From the NCBI RefSeq assembly GCF_900100755.1, contig NZ_FNCI01000005.1:62001-126000 (forward strand): a stretch of DNA of 64,000 nt, in the 5' to 3' direction. Below, piece by piece: positions 24,110 to 32,024 of the stretch. The position numbers and the translations under genes are program-made. Every line of letters starts with the position of its first letter. The first letter of the stretch is position 1. Below the pieces are notes generated by a model. The model saw only the letters and a program-made list of their open reading frames with translations, was not told the DNA's origin and did no database searches. This DNA is from Onishia taeanensis (GTDB lineage: Bacteria; Pseudomonadota; Gammaproteobacteria; Pseudomonadales; Halomonadaceae).

Positions 24110-24110
24110 C

Positions 24111-24165
24111 TTATCCACAGGGCACTCACCGATAGTTATCCGCAGTGTCCAGAGACTTATCCACA
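24111..24165 (+). promoter_or_regulatory. Three direct DnaA boxes upstream of hemL
   Basis: TTATCCACA (24111), TTATCCGCA (24136) and TTATCCACA (24157) lie in the same orientation, with start-to-start spacings of 25 and 21 bases, in the 81-base thiE-hemL gap. Two are perfect R1-type boxes. Spacing near two helical turns suggests cooperative DnaA binding, either as a titration site or to control hemL. Confidence 0.7.
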
Positions 24166-24190
24166 ATATTCGCTGACCCGAGAGGCTTCC

Positions 24191-25480
24191 ATGACCACCT
24201 CAGCAGAGCTCTTCGTACAGGCTTGTCGCCATATTCCGGGCGGCGTCAACTCGCCGGTTCGTGCCTTCAAGGGCATGGACCGTCCGCCGGTGTTCATCGA
24301 GCGTGCTCAGGGCGCCTATCTGCATGACGTCGAAGGCAAGCGCTATGTCGACTATGTGGGCTCCTGGGGGCCGATGATCACCGGGCATGCCGACCCGGAT
24401 GTTCTAGGCGCGGTGCGTGATCGCCTCGAGATGGGGCTGTCCTTCGGTACCCCGACGGCCATCGAGACCCGCATGGCAGAACTGATCTGCGAGATCATGC
24501 CGTCCATCGATATGGTACGCATGACCAACTCGGGCACCGAGGCCACCATGTCGGCGATTCGTCTGGCGCGGGGCTATACCGGGCGTGACAAGATCGTGAA
24601 GTTTGAAGGCAACTACCATGGTCACTCCGACTCGCTGCTGGTCAAGGCCGGTTCCGGTGCTCTGACCCACGGCGTGCCGAGTTCACCGGGCGTGCCGGCG
24701 TCGCTTGCCGAGCACACCGTGACGCTGCCCTTCAACGATATCGATGCGGTGGAAGCCTGCTTCGAGGAAATCGGCGACGAAGTGGCCTGTATCATCGTCG
24801 AGCCGGTGGCCGGCAACATGAACTGCATTCCCCCGCAGGAGGGGTTCCTCGAGACGCTGCGCCAGGTCTGCGACCGGCATTCGAGCCTGCTGATCTTCGA
24901 CGAGGTAATGACGGGGTTCCGGGTAGCCAAGGGGGGCGCACAGGCATATTTCGGGGTGACTCCCGATCTGACCTGCCTGGGCAAGATCGTCGGTGGTGGC
25001 ATGCCGGTGGGTGCCTTCGGCGGCAAGCGAGAGGTGATGGAGCAGCTATCGCCCCTGGGGCCGGTCTACCAGGCTGGTACGCTGGCCGGTAACCCGCTGG
25101 CGATGGCGGCGGGCATTGCCCTGCTGACCAAGATTCAGGAGCCAGGCTTCCATGACGCCTTGTCCCAACGTGTCGAGACGCTCTGCGACGGCCTGCAGGC
25201 ACGGGCCGATGCTGCCGGCATCGAAATGATCACTCAGCGGGCCGGCGGTATGTTCGGGCTGTTTTTCACCGCCCAGTCGCGGGTCGATAATTTCGCCCAG
25301 GCCACGGCTTGCGATGCCGAGGCATTCCGCCGCTTCTTCGCGTTGATGCTCGACGAGGGCATCTATCTGGCGCCCTCGGCCTATGAGGCCGGCTTCATGT
25401 CCAATGCCCACACGCCGGAAGACATTCAGGCGACCCTGGATGGCGCCGAGCGCGCCTTTGCCGCCATGAACGCAGCCTGA
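24191..25480 (+). CDS. hemL: Glutamate-1-semialdehyde 2,1-aminomutase HemL
   Basis: PLP enzyme that forms 5-aminolevulinate, the committed tetrapyrrole precursor. The 429-aa protein has [16 protein letters not shown], the [15 protein letters not shown] segment, and the PLP lysine in [17 protein letters not shown]. The start is the ATG at 24191. It is separated from thiE by the DnaA-box cluster, so it probably has its own promoter. Confidence 0.98.
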   Translation: MTTSAELFVQACRHIPGGVNSPVRAFKGMDRPPVFIERAQGAYLHDVEGKRYVDYVGSWGPMITGHADPDVLGAVRDRLEMGLSFGTPTAIETRMAELICEIMPSIDMVRMTNSGTEATMSAIRLARGYTGRDKIVKFEGNYHGHSDSLLVKAGSGALTHGVPSSPGVPASLAEHTVTLPFNDIDAVEACFEEIGDEVACIIVEPVAGNMNCIPPQEGFLETLRQVCDRHSSLLIFDEVMTGFRVAKGGAQAYFGVTPDLTCLGKIVGGGMPVGAFGGKREVMEQLSPLGPVYQAGTLAGNPLAMAAGIALLTKIQEPGFHDALSQRVETLCDGLQARADAAGIEMITQRAGGMFGLFFTAQSRVDNFAQATACDAEAFRRFFALMLDEGIYLAPSAYEAGFMSNAHTPEDIQATLDGAERAFAAMNAA

Positions 25481-25492
25481 GGAGGCATCACG

Positions 25493-27061
25493 GTGAGCGA
25501 TGTCCTGATCCAGGCCCTGCGCCAAGCGGCCTGCTATGACCATCCGGTAGGCGATATCGAGGTCCATGAGACGCATATCTCATGGGTCCTGCTGACCGGC
25601 GACTATGCCTACAAGATCAAGAAGCCGGTCGATTTCGGCAGCTTCTTGGATTTCTCGAGCCTCGAGAAACGCCAAGCGTTGTGTGAGCAGGAGGTGCGCC
25701 TCAACCGGCGCCTAGCGCCGAGTTTGTATCTGGATGTGGTGCCGATCTGCGGCTCGCCCGAGACGCCTCGCCTAGAGGGTGACGGTGCGCCTTTCGAGTA
25801 CGCAGTGAAGATGCGCCAGTTCAGCAATCGTCATCTTTTCAGCAGCCTGCAGGCCGAAGGTGAGCTGTCGGTGGAGCTGCTCGACGATCTGATCGATCAA
25901 CTGGTGGATTTTCACGAGCAGGCGGCAAGAGTCGAGGCGTCGAGCCCCCATGGCAGTGCCGATTCGACTCGCGAGATCATTGCTCGGGAATTCGAGCTGA
26001 TCGGTGAGCGGCTGCCCGGTCATGACGATGGCGCGCGGCTGAAGGTGCTCCAGGAACGTGTCAACGAGATGGAAGCGCGGTTGGCGCTGGTGTTTGCCGA
26101 TCGCCATCGCGAGGGGTTCGTGCGTGAGACGCATGGGGATATCCATCTGGGCAATGCGGTGCGTCATCAGGGCCGGGCGCTGTTGTTCGATGGTATCGAG
26201 TTCAATGATGCCCTGCGCTGGAACGACGTTGGCTGTGACTTGGCTTTCCTGTTGATGGATCTGGAGGCTCGCGGCGAGCTGATGTTGGCACGCCATGCGC
26301 TGAATCGTTACCTGGAGCTCTCCGGTGATTATGCGCTGGTGCGGGTACTGGACTACTACAAGATCTATCGTGCCCTGGTGCGCGCCAAGGTGGCCATGCT
26401 GCGCTATGCCGAACCCGGTCTAGCCGATGATGAGCGGGCGTCGCTATGGTCTGAGTATCAGCACCACCTTTCGCTGGCCGAGGGCTACAGCGAGTTCCGC
26501 TTCCCTTATTTGCTGATTGGCGTGGGGGTATCGGGTAGCGGCAAGAGCCGTTTCACCGGCGAGATGGTCAGGCGTTTGGGCGGCGTGCGTCTGCGCTCCG
26601 ATGTCGAGCGCAAGCGCCTGTATGGATTCGCTCCACAGGCGGATAGCCGGCAAGAGGGTGTGGATATCTATACCCAGGACGCGACCGAGCGGACTTATCG
26701 GCACCTCGCGCGTATCAGCGGCATTCTGTTCGAAGCGGGGCTATCGGTGTGTATCGATGCGACCTGTCTGAAGCAAGCTCAGCGTTCATTGCTGGCGGAT
26801 CAGGCCGAGGCTCGAGGACTGGCCGTGATGATCATCAGTTTCGAGGCCGACGAGGCGACCCTGAGGTCACGCATCGAGAAGCGGGCACGGTTGGGGGGCG
26901 ACCCATCCGAGGCAAGCCTCTCGGTACTCGAGCGACAGCTTGAACACTTCGAGCCCTTCAGTGAGGAAGAGCGTCGCCACCTGGTCCACCTAGACACCAC
27001 CGCCAAGAATGCCAGCGAAACGCTGGCAGAGCTGATTCATCAGCATATGAATCAGCTCTAG
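25493..27061 (+). CDS. Fusion of aminoglycoside-phosphotransferase-like domain and P-loop kinase/ATPase
   Basis: A 522-aa two-domain protein. Residues about 1-330 resemble the APH/choline-kinase fold (GDYAYKIKKPVDFG, ETHGDIHLGNA as the catalytic-loop equivalent, FDGIEFNDALRWNDVGCDLAF as the metal-binding segment). Residues about 345-520 form a small P-loop kinase with Walker A GVSGSGKSR. The two-domain arrangement is known in proteobacteria, but the substrate is unknown to me and antibiotic resistance should not be assumed. The GTG start has GGAGG 7 nt upstream and is 12 nt after hemL. Confidence 0.85.
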   Translation: MSDVLIQALRQAACYDHPVGDIEVHETHISWVLLTGDYAYKIKKPVDFGSFLDFSSLEKRQALCEQEVRLNRRLAPSLYLDVVPICGSPETPRLEGDGAPFEYAVKMRQFSNRHLFSSLQAEGELSVELLDDLIDQLVDFHEQAARVEASSPHGSADSTREIIAREFELIGERLPGHDDGARLKVLQERVNEMEARLALVFADRHREGFVRETHGDIHLGNAVRHQGRALLFDGIEFNDALRWNDVGCDLAFLLMDLEARGELMLARHALNRYLELSGDYALVRVLDYYKIYRALVRAKVAMLRYAEPGLADDERASLWSEYQHHLSLAEGYSEFRFPYLLIGVGVSGSGKSRFTGEMVRRLGGVRLRSDVERKRLYGFAPQADSRQEGVDIYTQDATERTYRHLARISGILFEAGLSVCIDATCLKQAQRSLLADQAEARGLAVMIISFEADEATLRSRIEKRARLGGDPSEASLSVLERQLEHFEPFSEEERRHLVHLDTTAKNASETLAELIHQHMNQL

Positions 27062-27282
27062 AGCGATCCTTCCCAAGAAGACGTCGTATGCTTGTTTACA
27101 AAAGTATACGACGTACTTCATGCCATTGTTTCCACTAGATTTTTCTCTCTCCTCTTGTGTTTTTTCGCTGTCTGGCCTGCCTGATGCGGTTTTTTGTATC
27201 ATCAATGCATCATTGGTGATAAGACATTAATCTATTGAATTTAAAATAAAATTAACCGACCGCTAGGCGGTTTCAAGAAGTT

Positions 27283-27300
27283 TGTTTCAAGAACGAAACA
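27283..27300. promoter_or_regulatory. Candidate upstream activator site for the sigma54 promoter
   Basis: A perfect inverted repeat TGTTTC-aagaac-GAAACA lies 110 bases upstream of the -24 element, the usual distance for an enhancer-binding-protein site. The direct repeat gtttcaagaa overlaps it. Confidence 0.45.
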
Positions 27301-27410
27301 CTTTCACAGCCATCCGATGACCGCCTCGTGAAGCCATATTGCAGCACTCCCTCCTAGCGCTATTTTATTTCCTGATACTTACAGTGATTTACAAACCGTT
27401 TCACAATATC

Positions 27411-27426
27411 TGGCACGCATTATGCC
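27411..27426 (+). promoter_or_regulatory. Sigma54 (-24/-12) promoter
   Basis: TGGCACG-catt-ATGCC matches the consensus TGGCACG-N4-TTGCW, with the invariant GG at 27412-27413 and GC at 27424-27425 at correct spacing. The predicted transcript starts near 27437, about 100 nt before the glycine-rich gene. A sigma54 activator is encoded 4.6 kb downstream. Confidence 0.75.
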
Positions 27427-27540
27427 CTGTGAATATCGACTGCGAATGAATGTCGCCAGCCACTGACCGCTACCGGTTCTTTGACGAGTCATGGTTCGCA
27501 GCGAGAAGCAAGGGATCATATCCAGAGTGGAGAAACGGCC

Positions 27541-28635
27541 ATGAAGAATTATGTAATCGCAGGTACATCAATGCTCGCCTTGGTCATGGCGATTTCCGTT
27601 GCACATGCCGGCCCGAGTATGTCCGTGGGTGGTAGCAGCGGTAGCGCCAATGGGGGCAGCGGCTTCGGGATGGGATGGGGCGGCAGCTCCTCAGGCGGCG
27701 ATGCTGACAACAGCATTGACCTGGACGATGACAACACCACTTCTGGCATGAATGCCGGCGCTGGTGGCACTGCTGGTGCTGGTGCGGGTTCCGGTACTGG
27801 CGGCGCTGGTGGCTCTACCGGCCGTGGTGGTGATGCCTGGTCCATGAGTGACTCCTACAACACGTCCACCAGCACGTCCACCAGCGTTGTCTCGCTGCAG
27901 GAAATGAGCTCTAGCGTGACTGGGGCTCGTATCAATGTCACCGGTGGTGCTGGGGCTGCTGGCGGCGCAGGCGCCTCTAGCGGAGATGCCGGTGCCATTA
28001 GCGTTGGCCTTGGTCTTGGCGGTTCGGGTGGCGATGGCAACGGTGGCAAGAGTGGTTATGCCGATGCCAACGGCGGCAACGGCGATGATGGCGGCGATGC
28101 CAATGGTCTTGGCCTGGGCCTGGGTCTTGGCGCAGGGGGTGAGGCTGGTTCAGGCGCCGGGTCCGGCTCCATGGCTGGCGGGCTAGCTTCGAACTACAAC
28201 GACGACCTGGACGATGATAATACCCAGAGTACAGCGGCAAGCTCCACCTCATCATCCAGCGCAACCGCAGGCAACGCTACTGCCGGCGACGGCACTGGTG
28301 CCGGAACGGGTTCTGGTACAGGTACCGGTGGCGCAGGCGGTAACGGCGCTGCTGCAACTGCCTCTACTGGCAGCGGTGGGGCAGGCAACGGCGGTGGCGG
28401 CGGTGGCGGTACCGGGACTGGTGGAGCGGCAACGGCTGCTACCGGTAACGGCGGTGCTGGTGGCGCCGGTGGCGCCGGCGGAGCGGCTCTGCTGAGCACT
28501 GGTGCTGCCAGCGTCAGCGTTGCGGCCGGCAACTTCGGCGGTATCGCCAACATGAACGTCTCGACCGGGATCTACAACTCCCAGCTGGCCGGGACCAACG
28601 TGGCAGCGCACAGCAACGTCAGCATCGGCAACTAA
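27541..28635 (+). CDS. Exported glycine-rich low-complexity protein, candidate matrix or amyloid subunit
   Basis: 364-aa protein with a clear Sec signal peptide (residues 1-23, ending AHA). The mature protein is dominated by Gly, Ala, Ser and Thr with two acidic patches (SIDLDDDNT at 58-66 and a later DDLDDDNTQS). The last 35 residues are different: GNFGGIANMNVSTG followed by an Asn/Gln/Ser-rich end. A motif VSLQEMSSSVTG lies at 117-128 and recurs in the next two exported proteins. There is no Cys after the signal. It is first after the sigma54 promoter. I do not recognise a named family; composition and context suggest a secreted biofilm or amyloid-like subunit. Confidence 0.75.
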   Translation: MKNYVIAGTSMLALVMAISVAHAGPSMSVGGSSGSANGGSGFGMGWGGSSSGGDADNSIDLDDDNTTSGMNAGAGGTAGAGAGSGTGGAGGSTGRGGDAWSMSDSYNTSTSTSTSVVSLQEMSSSVTGARINVTGGAGAAGGAGASSGDAGAISVGLGLGGSGGDGNGGKSGYADANGGNGDDGGDANGLGLGLGLGAGGEAGSGAGSGSMAGGLASNYNDDLDDDNTQSTAASSTSSSSATAGNATAGDGTGAGTGSGTGTGGAGGNGAAATASTGSGGAGNGGGGGGGTGTGGAATAATGNGGAGGAGGAGGAALLSTGAASVSVAAGNFGGIANMNVSTGIYNSQLAGTNVAAHSNVSIGN

Positions 28636-28694
28636 GAGGTGGGTTCGGCCGGCATGACGTCGGAACGAACGCTTCTTGAGCAGTAACGGTTAAC

Positions 28695-28720
28695 GGCTGG
28701 CGGGGCATGCTCCGCCAGCC
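28695..28720 (+). promoter_or_regulatory. Hairpin between first and second gene of the island
   Basis: A near-perfect 11-bp GC stem with a 4-base loop (ggctggcgggg / ctccgccagcc) lies 60 nt after the glycine-rich gene. No U-tract follows, so it is more likely a 3' stabilising or attenuating structure that makes the first gene the most abundant product. Confidence 0.55.
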
Positions 28721-28761
28721 CGTTGCTCATCCAGAGTCTTCTCAGCAAGGAGTGCCAGGCC

Positions 28762-29166
28762 ATGTGCGCAGTTCGTGTTTCTTTGCCTCGGTACAAAGCA
28801 ATTCTCATCGGTGTTGGTCTTGTTGCTGCTGCCGGTATAAGTCAATTGAGTTATGCCGATGCCTACCCTTCATCTTCCTCTAGCGGCTTCGATGAAAGCA
28901 ATAGCCTGAATATGGAAGAAATGCAGCAAGCAAGAGGGCGGGAAGGCATTAACCTTACCAATGTACAGAGTATCCAGAACATTGATACTTCGGTAGACAC
29001 GACTACTTTCAATGTTTCCGGGGATGTGGTGACCGGTAATGTCAATATCCAGCCAGGCTCCCTGAGTAGTTACAGCGGCGTGGGTGTATTCAACATCACA
29101 ACCGGCAATGCCAATGCCGTGAGTGGTGCAGTCGGCATCAGTGTTTACATCGCCAACCCCCAGTGA
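28762..29166 (+). CDS. Small exported protein with leader-like motif
   Basis: 134 aa from the ATG at 28762 (AAGGAG 9 nt upstream). It has an N-terminal basic segment and hydrophobic stretch (about 11-32) ending SYADA, consistent with Sec export. Residues 49-60 read LNMEEMQQARGR and align without gaps to the double-glycine-like motif of the 29993 product. The C-terminal 75 residues are Asn/Thr/Ser/Val-rich with recurring NV and GN pairs (FNVSGDVVTGNVNIQ), suggestive of beta-strand repeats. No family is recognised. It is probably a minor subunit or nucleator of the structure made by this operon. Confidence 0.75.
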   Translation: MCAVRVSLPRYKAILIGVGLVAAAGISQLSYADAYPSSSSSGFDESNSLNMEEMQQARGREGINLTNVQSIQNIDTSVDTTTFNVSGDVVTGNVNIQPGSLSSYSGVGVFNITTGNANAVSGAVGISVYIANPQ

Positions 29167-29212
29167 TGATTACGCCAGTGATTGGCAGCGATGATATTCA
29201 ATGGGAGAAAGT

Positions 29213-29914
29213 ATGATGTCGATGCTTGTACGGTCATCAGTGATAGCAGCCTTTTTGAGTTTAGTGGCTCAACCTGCCTTGGCAGGACAAGTAACGATTG
29301 CCAATCCCTTTGGTTCTTTCCAAGTCAAGGCTGAAAGTCTTAATGAACTACGTTGGGAGAATGTGGTGCGTCAGCAGTATGACTTCAGTTGTGGCTCAGC
29401 TGCCGTCGCGACACTGTTGACCTATCATTATGAGCGCCCGACTTCCGAAGCCGCCGTTTTCGAGTCAATGATAAAGCTGGGGGATGCGGAAAAGATCCGC
29501 ACCTATGGTTTTTCCATGCTCGATATGAAGCAGTACCTAGACTCACAGGGTCTTAATTCTGATGGTTTTCGTGTGAAGCTAGATGACTTCATTGGGATTG
29601 GTTTGCCTGCGATTACCCTGATTAACACTGGGGGATACAAGCATTTCGTGGTGATCAAGGGAATGGATAACGGTAACGTGTTGGTCGGCGATCCAGCCGT
29701 TGGCACCGTGGTGGTTCCTAAAGATTATTTCGAAACATTATGGACAGGGACCGTGCTAGGTGCTCGAGAAGATATGCTGCTGGCACAGCAGTATTTCAAT
29801 AACGATCGTGATTGGCAGGTAAGACCGGATTCTCCTCTAAAGCAAGGTATGCAGCGCTCGGCAATCGGTTCGGCGATGTTGCCTCTGCCGGGGCGCAATG
29901 AGCTGGGACGCTAG
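29213..29914 (+). CDS. Exported C39-family cysteine peptidase
   Basis: 233-aa protein with a Sec signal (residues 1-25, ending PALAG), so it acts outside the cytoplasm. The C39 triad is intact: Cys60 in YDFSCGSAA with Gln54/55 upstream for the oxyanion hole, His144 in GYKHFVVI, and Asp160 in VGDPAVG. Unlike bacteriocin exporters it has no ABC transporter domains. FapD of the Pseudomonas functional amyloid system is a stand-alone protein of this class. Natural substrates would be the leader-like motifs of its neighbours. Confidence 0.9.
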   Translation: MMSMLVRSSVIAAFLSLVAQPALAGQVTIANPFGSFQVKAESLNELRWENVVRQQYDFSCGSAAVATLLTYHYERPTSEAAVFESMIKLGDAEKIRTYGFSMLDMKQYLDSQGLNSDGFRVKLDDFIGIGLPAITLINTGGYKHFVVIKGMDNGNVLVGDPAVGTVVVPKDYFETLWTGTVLGAREDMLLAQQYFNNDRDWQVRPDSPLKQGMQRSAIGSAMLPLPGRNELGR

Positions 29915-29992
29915 CGACCAACGCCTTTATTGGCTTTTTAACTGGGTCCCATACTACTGAGCAGCGGTTTATCACTACAGGAGTGGCAAACC

Positions 29993-30646
29993 ATGGAAGC
30001 GTCAAGGAGCATCAAGAAGGGGGGCTATAGCAAGATGTATGGAACCACCCTGACTGCATTGATACTGGCAGGCCTTGTGTTGGTCCCTGCCACAGGAAAA
30101 GCAGATAGCTTGCTTCTGCGCGAAGCGGCGATGGCACCGCTTGATGAAGATATCTACACGCACGCCCATGCAGACACCATCCCCTTGGATGATATGGAAG
30201 AATTGCGTGGTGGTTTTTCGATTGGCGGTGTTGATGTGGATTTCGGTGCCACCTTGAAAACTAAAATTGATGGCATGGTTCGCATGCAGACCCAATTGGC
30301 GTTTAGCCAGGCCGGTATTAACGTCGTCTCGGAAGAAATCACTAACCTATCACCCAATGTCACCCGCATCAGTCCTAATGGTACGTCCGTTACTGAGGTT
30401 GCGCCGAAGACATTCAACCTGGCAGGGCTTTCGGATTTTTCCGGGGTAGCCTTTTCGGATGCTGGAAGTTTTACCGCAGCACTTCATAACATCACGCGCA
30501 ATGCCATTATCAGTGCCGTCGTCAGCAATGGCTCAGGACAGAATATATCCCAGAGTATTGACGTTAGTGTGACGTTAAGAAATGCTGAAGCGCTTCAATC
30601 TTCACAGGCTCAGGCTGCCATCATGCGCTCGTTCAGGAATTTCTGA
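29993..30646 (+). CDS. Exported protein with double-glycine leader-like motif
   Basis: 217 aa from the ATG at 29993 (GGAG 9 nt upstream; ATG 30035 is an alternative). A signal peptide spans about 1-37, ending TGKA. Residues 63-74 read IPLDDMEELRGG, matching the double-glycine leader pattern (hydrophobic at -12, acidic at -8, Met at -7, Leu at -4, GG at -2/-1). What follows is a 143-residue domain with Asn/Ser-rich and hydrophobic segments. The peptidase gene lies immediately upstream. No family is recognised. It could be a processed secreted subunit or an assembly factor. Confidence 0.75.
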   Translation: MEASRSIKKGGYSKMYGTTLTALILAGLVLVPATGKADSLLLREAAMAPLDEDIYTHAHADTIPLDDMEELRGGFSIGGVDVDFGATLKTKIDGMVRMQTQLAFSQAGINVVSEEITNLSPNVTRISPNGTSVTEVAPKTFNLAGLSDFSGVAFSDAGSFTAALHNITRNAIISAVVSNGSGQNISQSIDVSVTLRNAEALQSSQAQAAIMRSFRNF

Positions 30647-30675
30647 TTTTCCATTTATTAAGTTGTTGATTATAA

Positions 30676-30704
30676 AAAAGGCCTTCATTTTGAAGGCCTT
30701 TTAT
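30676..30704. terminator. Bidirectional terminator between convergent island genes
   Basis: A stem aaaaggccttca / tgaaggcctttt with a short loop has an A-run on one side and a T-run on the other. It serves the rightward operon and the leftward beta-barrel gene. Confidence 0.85.
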
Positions 30705-30735
30705 TTTAACTATCTTCTCTTAACAAGCTAGTTCA

Positions 30736-31812
30736 TCAGAATACATCAAAGCCAAAAGGAGCACGTAGCGTCAGTGTAGTGTCTGGGGCATCTTCCGTGA
30801 CACCGAACTCAAGGTTCAAGCTCAGTGCGACATCGGGATCAAGCTGATATGACCATCCAAGTAGCATGGACCCGACATTTAGCGATGCAGCTGTTTGTGT
30901 GGTCGTGATGCCTGTATCGGGGTCAGTGAACTCTGTGTCAGTTTTCCCAATAAAATCGTTCTTGTAGCCTAACGTGAAGGAAGACTTCTGGTTGATGGAG
31001 TAGGCCATACCGAAACTTAAGCGAATGGCATCGCCGGGATCTACTTCACCAATAACGAAGTCTCCTATCCTTTCATTGACGTCATCCTTGATATTAAAAA
31101 GATAGCCGATGTTAGCGAAGTAAATGGCCGGATCTGACGGAAACAGGATAGTCAGGCTGGGCTCGATTGAATGGAAGCCTGAGCCTGTGGCCAGCTCGCG
31201 CTCGGTACCATCATCGGTACGATCTATCTCGAAGGGGCTCTTGCCCGTTGTTGACTTGTAGCGCAGGTTACCAACGTAGAAGGGACCGCCGTCGAGGTTA
31301 CGGTTGAGCTGATAGTGTGCCGCGACTTCGATGTCACCCAAGCCATCGCCTGAGCGAGAGTTCGTCAGGTCAAAGGTGGGATTAACTTCTGCGATGGTCG
31401 TATTAACCGTATCCTCGCGATAGACATAGGGAACCTTGAGTTCGAGCTCCAGCCGGTTGGTCACCCCCAACCGACCGGTCAGCGACGTCGTCCAGGTATC
31501 GCGATCAACATCCTCTGCATTCAAGGCCCCCACCAGCAAGGTACTGAGGATTTCGACACCGCGGAATGTCAGCCGGTTGACACTGGAGTGCGAGTACTGA
31601 AATTCAGGCTCCAGGACGAACCGACCTCGGGGCGTCAGTACCCCTCCTATATCGGGAATTGACTGGATTTCAGGCTGGATCTCCTGCTCAGGAGGTGGTT
31701 GCCCAACCTGTTCCATGCTCTGGTCGTCAGACGTCTGAGCATATGCGGACCCAGCCACCATCACCGTTAACAAACTGGGTAAAAAAATCACCCGTTTCGT
31801 CATCTCATGCAT
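30736..31812 (-). CDS. Outer-membrane beta-barrel protein
   Basis: 358 aa with a signal peptide (about 1-28, ending SAYAQ), then a Gln/Pro/Glu-rich linker of about 25 residues, then amphipathic beta-strands with alternating aromatic and polar residues to a C-terminal Phe (FGFDVF), typical of barrel insertion signals. It resembles the phenol-degradation-locus porin-like superfamily often annotated only as transporter. Facing the exported-protein operon, it is a candidate secretion pore analogous to FapF; that role is inferred from position only. The start has GAGGGG 6 nt upstream. Confidence 0.75.
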   Translation of the reverse strand: MHEMTKRVIFLPSLLTVMVAGSAYAQTSDDQSMEQVGQPPPEQEIQPEIQSIPDIGGVLTPRGRFVLEPEFQYSHSSVNRLTFRGVEILSTLLVGALNAEDVDRDTWTTSLTGRLGVTNRLELELKVPYVYREDTVNTTIAEVNPTFDLTNSRSGDGLGDIEVAAHYQLNRNLDGGPFYVGNLRYKSTTGKSPFEIDRTDDGTERELATGSGFHSIEPSLTILFPSDPAIYFANIGYLFNIKDDVNERIGDFVIGEVDPGDAIRLSFGMAYSINQKSSFTLGYKNDFIGKTDTEFTDPDTGITTTQTAASLNVGSMLLGWSYQLDPDVALSLNLEFGVTEDAPDTTLTLRAPFGFDVF

Positions 31813-32024
31813 CGCCGTCCCCTCACCTTCTAGCCCTTTTTACCCCTGCAACACCCTGCCCGCTTCCATGACCATGATGGATACTCGGTTGGTATGATGC
31901 GCCCGCTAATGATGTATGCTTATTTTCTTACATACCTCAAGCCAAGCTTAGCCCATCCATAGCCGGCCTCAAGGAATTTACGTCAAGGAAGAAAAAAATA
32001 GTGTAAATAATGAGTTATCTAACG

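Larger units (their letters stand above)
27062..27540. other. 479-base AT-rich regulatory region before the glycine-rich gene
   Basis: No gene is present. The region contains a 9-bp inverted repeat (acgtcgtat at 27081-27089 and atacgacgt at 27106-27114), a low-GC block around 27190-27250, two direct copies of gtttcaagaa (27270 and 27284), a perfect TGTTTC-N6-GAAACA inverted repeat, a TTACAAA copy at 27389, and a sigma54 promoter at 27411. Confidence 0.7.

Noticed and set aside
27640-28500. Repeats in the Gly-rich gene considered as a CRISPR or tandem array
   Set aside because: Units are irregular in length and sequence and follow codon boundaries; there are no constant repeats with spacers.
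28194-28553. A Pro/Ala-rich frame antisense to the glycine-rich gene
   Set aside because: Complement of GGN codons gives NCC proline codons; this is an artefact of composition.
31813-32024. A second sigma54 promoter before the beta-barrel gene
   Set aside because: The best minus-strand candidate (TGGCTTG-N4-ATGTA) lacks the invariant GC of the -12 element.
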